Positions 60,975 to 64,000 of a stretch of DNA of 64,000 nt are shown here, piece after piece; position 1 is the first letter of the stretch; each line of letters begins with the position of its first letter. The DNA comes from Rhizobium sp. Leaf453 (GTDB lineage: Bacteria > Pseudomonadota > Alphaproteobacteria > Rhizobiales > Rhizobiaceae), in assembly GCF_001425605.1 (NCBI RefSeq), contig NZ_LMRG01000012.1, positions 231,509-295,508 of the forward strand, written 5' to 3'. The notes beneath the pieces were generated by a model. The model saw nothing but the letters and a program-made list of their open reading frames with translations. It did not search any database and had not been told where the DNA came from. The position numbers were made by a program, and so were the translations under genes.

Positions 60975-61455
60975 CCTCCGGCCGGTCCTTCGGGTCGAAC
61001 TGGATGATGGTCAGCCAGTTGGCGGTCAGCGCGGGTTTGCGTTCGCCTTCGATATCGACTGTGACGTCGTAGGTGACCATCAGCATGCCGGCGCCGCGGA
61101 AGCGGGCTTCGGCCATGGTGAAGCGGCCGCGCACCTTGGCGCCGCTCTTCACCGGCGTCATGAAGCGGACCTTGTCGAAGCCGTAATTGATGCCCATCGT
61201 CTGTTCGCGGACACGGGGCAGGCAGTTGTAGTTCATCGCAGAGAGCAGCGAGAGCGACAGAAATCCATGGGCGATGGTGCCGCCGAACGGGGTCTCGGCG
61301 GCGGCGCGCACCGGGTCGGTGTGGATGAACTGGTGGTCGTCGGTGGCATCGGCGAAACCGTCGATGACCTTTTGCGTCACCGTGATCCAGTCGGAAATCC
61401 CGATTTCCTTGCCGACCAGATCCTTGACGTCAGACAGTGAAATTTCCTGCGGCAT
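60967..61455 (-). CDS. MaoC family hydratase (R-specific enoyl-CoA hydratase-like)
   Basis: 162 aa, single hot-dog domain. Hydratase-2 catalytic signature DATDDHQFIHTDPVRAAAETPFGGTIAHGFLSLSL with the Asp and His residues in place; NodN belongs to the same family. Probably hydrates an enoyl-CoA in fatty acid or polyhydroxyalkanoate metabolism. First gene of a pair with DUF2332 on the minus strand. Confidence 0.9.
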   Translation of the reverse strand: MPQEISLSDVKDLVGKEIGISDWITVTQKVIDGFADATDDHQFIHTDPVRAAAETPFGGTIAHGFLSLSLLSAMNYNCLPRVREQTMGINYGFDKVRFMTPVKSGAKVRGRFTMAEARFRGAGMLMVTYDVTVDIEGERKPALTANWLTIIQFDPKDRPEDA

Positions 61456-61535
61456 TGTCTTTCCCGATCAAAAATATCCCCCCGCTCTCTATAGGCCGAT
61501 CTTGCGACGAACGGCAAACAGGCTGGCGGGTTGGT

Positions 61536-63509
61536 TCATGAAATTTCAACGTGGAAGCCGACGCTGCGGGCGGCGACCATGCTGACGCCGGCGCTGGCAG
61601 AGGGTAGCAGGCTCTGCCAGCCCATTCCCTGCTGCGTGGGCAGATGGAACGGGTGCGGTGCGTGGCTGCGGTTGATGACGACGGCGAGCCTTGTGCTTCT
61701 GTTCTGGACCGCATCACCGGTGGTCAGCAGCATGATCAGATTGTCGGTTGACGGGCTTTCCCAGTCGCCCGTTGTCATCGGCTGGCCATCGAGCCGTAGC
61801 CATTGGACGTCTCCGTTGCCGGTGAAGAAGGCGGTCTCGCGGAAGACATCGAAGCGCGCGCGGATCTGGCTGAGCAGCGCGGTATGGGCGATCAGGGTGG
61901 GGTCGAGCGCCCGCCAGTCGACCCAGGTGATTGCGTTGTCCTGGCAATAGGCATTGTTGTTGCCGCGCTGGCTGCGCCCGGCCTCGTCGCCGGCGGTCAG
62001 CATGACCGTACCGCGGGTGGCAAACAGGGTCGAGAGCAGGGCCATGACGTCTCGCCTGCGGAAGGCCTGGACTTCCGGATCGTCCGTCGCGCCTTCCACG
62101 CCGTTGTTCCAGGACTGGTTGTCACTGTGGCCGTCGCGATTGTCCTCGCCATTCGCCTCATTGTGCTTGCCGGCATAGGAGACGAGGTCCATCAGCGTGA
62201 AGCCGTCATGGGCGGCGATGAAGTTGACGCTGCGGGTCTGCTCGCCCCCATGGCGGGAAAAGATGTTTGATGAACCGGCCAGCGCCGTTGCGAGATCGCC
62301 GACGATATGGCGATCGCCCCGCCAGACACGGCGCAGGTCATCGCGGGCGCGGTCGTTCCATTCGAGGAAGGGGGCGGGGAAGTTGCCGAGCTGGTAACCG
62401 CCCGGGCCGATATCCCAGGGTTCAGCGATTAGCACGCGGTCTTTCAGCACCGGATCGGCCAGCATTTCCGTCAGCAGCGCGGCATCGTTGCGGAAACCAT
62501 TCCTGTCGCGGCCGAGGATGGAGCCGAGATCGAAGCGGAATCCATCGATGCCGGCGGCGCGCACGAAATGCCGGAGACTGTCGAGGATCAACTGGCGGAC
62601 CACGGGATGATCGCAGGCGATGGTGTTGCCGGTGCCGGTGTCGTTGATCAGCTCGCCGGGACGGCCGGTCGCGTGGCGGTAATAGGTGTGGTTGTCGAGG
62701 CCGCGCATCGAGAGCGTTGCGCCAAGCCTGTCGCTTTCGCCGGAATGGTTGAAGACGAGATCGAGAATAGTGCCGATGCCCGCGTCATGCAGCGCTGTCA
62801 CGGTGTCCCTGAGTTCGGCGACGCCACCAGGAACGAGGCGCGGATCGAGCGCCATGAAGGCGATGGGATTATAGCCCCAGCCATTGGTCAGTCCGAGCGG
62901 TGGCAAGTGGCGCTCGTCGATCCAGGCGGTGATCGGCATCAGCTCGACCGCCGAAACGCCGATCTGCTTGAGGTGGGCAATGATGGAGGGGTGAGCAAGC
63001 GCGCCGAGGGTGCCGCGCACGCTGTCCGGAATATCCGGATGCAGCATGGTGAAGGGGCGCACCGCGATTTCGTAGATCAGGCCGCCGGTCTTGACCTGCG
63101 GCGGTTGCGGCGGCACGGACGGATGGACGCGGACGATCGCCTTTGGCACGAGATCGGCGGTGTCGTCGCCGAACAGGGACAGGCGGGGATCATGGCGGAA
63201 GGGGCGGTCGAGTTCGGTTGCATAGGGATCGACCAGCAGCTTGGCCGGATCGAACCACAGGCCATCATCGGGGGCATAGGTTCCCCAGGCGCGAAAGCCG
63301 TATCGCGTCCCGACCGGCGCATCCGCGACCAACAGACTGTGAACGCCATCCTCGCCCCGCTGCATCGGCAGCCGTCGCAATTCACGCTCGCCGGTCTCGT
63401 CGAACAGGCAAAGCTCGATGCCGGAGGCGGCGCCCGACCAGACGGCGAAGGTCGTGCCATCTGGGCCGGGCACGGCGCCAAGGGGGGGGGAGACGTTTGC
63501 TTGGCTCAT
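61536..63509 (-). CDS. glgX: Glycogen debranching enzyme
   Basis: 657 aa, GH13 subfamily of GlgX/TreX isoamylases. N-terminal CBM48 (PDGTTFAVWSGAASGIELCLFDETG), then the TIM barrel with DLVFNHSGE, nucleophile Asp in IDGFRFDLGSIL, acid/base Glu in VLIAEPWD, and Asp in NFIAAHDGFTLMDLVSY. Removes alpha-1,6 branches from glycogen limit dextrins. Codons 6-9 lie in a run of nine C residues (63482-63490 as G on plus strand), a place where slippage or sequencing error could alter the frame. Confidence 0.94.
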   Translation of the reverse strand: MSQANVSPPLGAVPGPDGTTFAVWSGAASGIELCLFDETGERELRRLPMQRGEDGVHSLLVADAPVGTRYGFRAWGTYAPDDGLWFDPAKLLVDPYATELDRPFRHDPRLSLFGDDTADLVPKAIVRVHPSVPPQPPQVKTGGLIYEIAVRPFTMLHPDIPDSVRGTLGALAHPSIIAHLKQIGVSAVELMPITAWIDERHLPPLGLTNGWGYNPIAFMALDPRLVPGGVAELRDTVTALHDAGIGTILDLVFNHSGESDRLGATLSMRGLDNHTYYRHATGRPGELINDTGTGNTIACDHPVVRQLILDSLRHFVRAAGIDGFRFDLGSILGRDRNGFRNDAALLTEMLADPVLKDRVLIAEPWDIGPGGYQLGNFPAPFLEWNDRARDDLRRVWRGDRHIVGDLATALAGSSNIFSRHGGEQTRSVNFIAAHDGFTLMDLVSYAGKHNEANGEDNRDGHSDNQSWNNGVEGATDDPEVQAFRRRDVMALLSTLFATRGTVMLTAGDEAGRSQRGNNNAYCQDNAITWVDWRALDPTLIAHTALLSQIRARFDVFRETAFFTGNGDVQWLRLDGQPMTTGDWESPSTDNLIMLLTTGDAVQNRSTRLAVVINRSHAPHPFHLPTQQGMGWQSLLPSASAGVSMVAARSVGFHVEIS

Positions 63510-63645
63510 GGGATCACCTTGGGAGGAGGAGGTGGGCGGGACGTGCTTCGTATCGGATTGGTTTGACAGTGATTTGTCTCTGCTTTGGGGGATGTTGCAA
63601 GGGGTAAATGCATCTCTCCTTGAGTGGCAGACATGGATCCCTCAA

Positions 63646-63780
63646 AGTCCCCTCCCCACAAGGGGGAGGGGCTTAAACTGCCGCTCTGTCCGTTTTCTGG
63701 ACCGCGAGTTCGGCGGCTGGGTCTCTCCCCCCTTGTGGGGGAGATGGCCAGCAGGCCAGAGGGGGGCTCCACATGGGTAG
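63646..63780. repeat. GC-rich palindromic intergenic repeat of a second kind
   Basis: Two outward arms: CCCCTCCCC-ACAA-GGGGGAGGGG at 63649-63671 and TCTCCCCC/GGGGGAGA around 63724-63744, followed by TGGCCAGCAGGCCAGAGGGGGGCTCC. The block CCCCCTTGTGGGGGAGATGGCC is a common interspersed repeat in rhizobia and relatives. Different from the copies near 4.8 and 19.9 kb. Confidence 0.7.
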
Positions 63781-64000
63781 CCTTGCCCTCAAAGGATGGA
63801 TTGCAACACCATCACCCACGCCCGGAAGTCCGTCGTGGTTTGGTCAAGTCCATTCTCCTTGGCCGGGGCGTTGGAAAGTGCCGCTGACGAAGTAATTATA
63901 TATGACGCCTTCCAGCGCCCCGTTCAGTGTTGGTCGACGGGCAACTCCGGTTTCTCTGCCAGAACGGCACCCCTTTCGGGGGACCACCAGGGTCTGGCGG
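63781..64000. other. Right-edge stretch with strong secondary structure or gene end
   Basis: Contains CCCGT/ACGGG (63931-63953 or so), GCCAGA...TCTGGC closing a CCCC-TTTC-GGGG hairpin at the far right edge, and an AT-rich patch AAGTAATTATATATGACG before them. Either a structured RNA that continues beyond the window or the 3' end of a minus-strand ORF: frame from 63999 to a TGA at 63844 is open for 51 codons. I cannot decide between these. Confidence 0.3.

Noticed and set aside
63887..64000. Signal recognition particle RNA, 6S RNA or tmRNA at the right edge
   Set aside because: The SRP GGAAGGAAGC loop and a tmRNA tag are absent and 6S RNA has no short diagnostic word to match, so I kept the segment as unassigned.

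Overview
The window looks like a chromosomal segment of a Rhizobiaceae-type alphaproteobacterium (Rhizobium, Agrobacterium, Ensifer or a close relative). The signs are: high GC; a complete heterotetrameric sarcosine oxidase operon (soxBDAG); a small aa3-type cytochrome c oxidase subunit IV; an alphaproteobacterial-type ornithine decarboxylase behind a long structured leader; CtrA-like TTAA-N7-TTAA boxes; and short GC-rich palindromic intergenic repeats of the kind common in rhizobia. I found no tRNA, rRNA, CRISPR array, insertion sequence, phage gene or integrase. This is mostly ordinary core and catabolic chromosome, not a genomic island.

Layout. 0.1-2.6 kb: SRPBCC protein, TerC-type membrane protein, AraC/GyrI-like regulator. 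2.7-6.6 kb: TetR regulator divergent from an EmrA/EmrB-type efflux pair, with palindromic operators lying on both promoters. 6.7-7.8 kb: Tat-exported metallophosphoesterase. 7.9-11.9 kb: LacI regulator, xylB and xylA. 12.2-13.7 kb: soluble globin-coupled chemoreceptor. 13.7-22.8 kb: sugar catabolic cluster with a LacI regulator divergent from a ribose-type ABC importer (ATPase, permease, binding protein), then a TIM-barrel isomerase/epimerase, a Gfo/Idh/MocA oxidoreductase and a GH1 glucosidase, with three kinds of LacI-type operator between the genes. 22.9-27.9 kb: FMN reductase, small membrane protein, two-subunit aconitase X, and a CHASE4-like/GGDEF/EAL protein. 27.9-32.4 kb: trhO, VOC protein with a WYL regulator, CHAD and CYTH proteins, eda. 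32.5-36.0 kb: DUF533 protein, acetyltransferase, small membrane protein, NicO metal exporter with a DUF1007 partner.

36.1-39.6 kb: LysR regulator, ornithine decarboxylase with a roughly 400-nt leader, acetyltransferase. 39.8-45.7 kb: more acetyltransferases; a tight minus-strand operon of CobW-type GTPase, an Imm45-like protein, a WD40 protein and an acetyltransferase; then a creatininase-family hydrolase and a MarR regulator. 45.8-48.6 kb: LacI regulator with a 2-hydroxyacid dehydrogenase, and a PuuD-like amidotransferase. 49-52.7 kb: GGDEF/EAL protein with a degenerate GGDEF motif, a FeeM-like N-acyl synthase behind two CtrA-like boxes, and cytochrome oxidase subunit IV. 52.9-54.4 kb: TPR lipoprotein, rpsU. 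54.6-59.9 kb: a possible CxxC micro-ORF followed by soxBDAG. 60-63.5 kb: DUF2332 protein, MaoC hydratase, glgX. The right edge holds palindromic repeats and an unexplained structured stretch.

The most interesting points are the shared LacI-type operator motifs that appear to link the xylose genes with the downstream sugar cluster, the YcjR/YcjS-like oxidation route combined with a beta-glucosidase, the CtrA-like boxes before the FeeM-like gene, the CxxC micro-ORF placed to couple with soxB, the CobW/Imm45-like/WD40/GNAT operon, and the ornithine decarboxylase leader. All positions come from reading the sequence by eye; family names rest on motif recognition and no database search was run.
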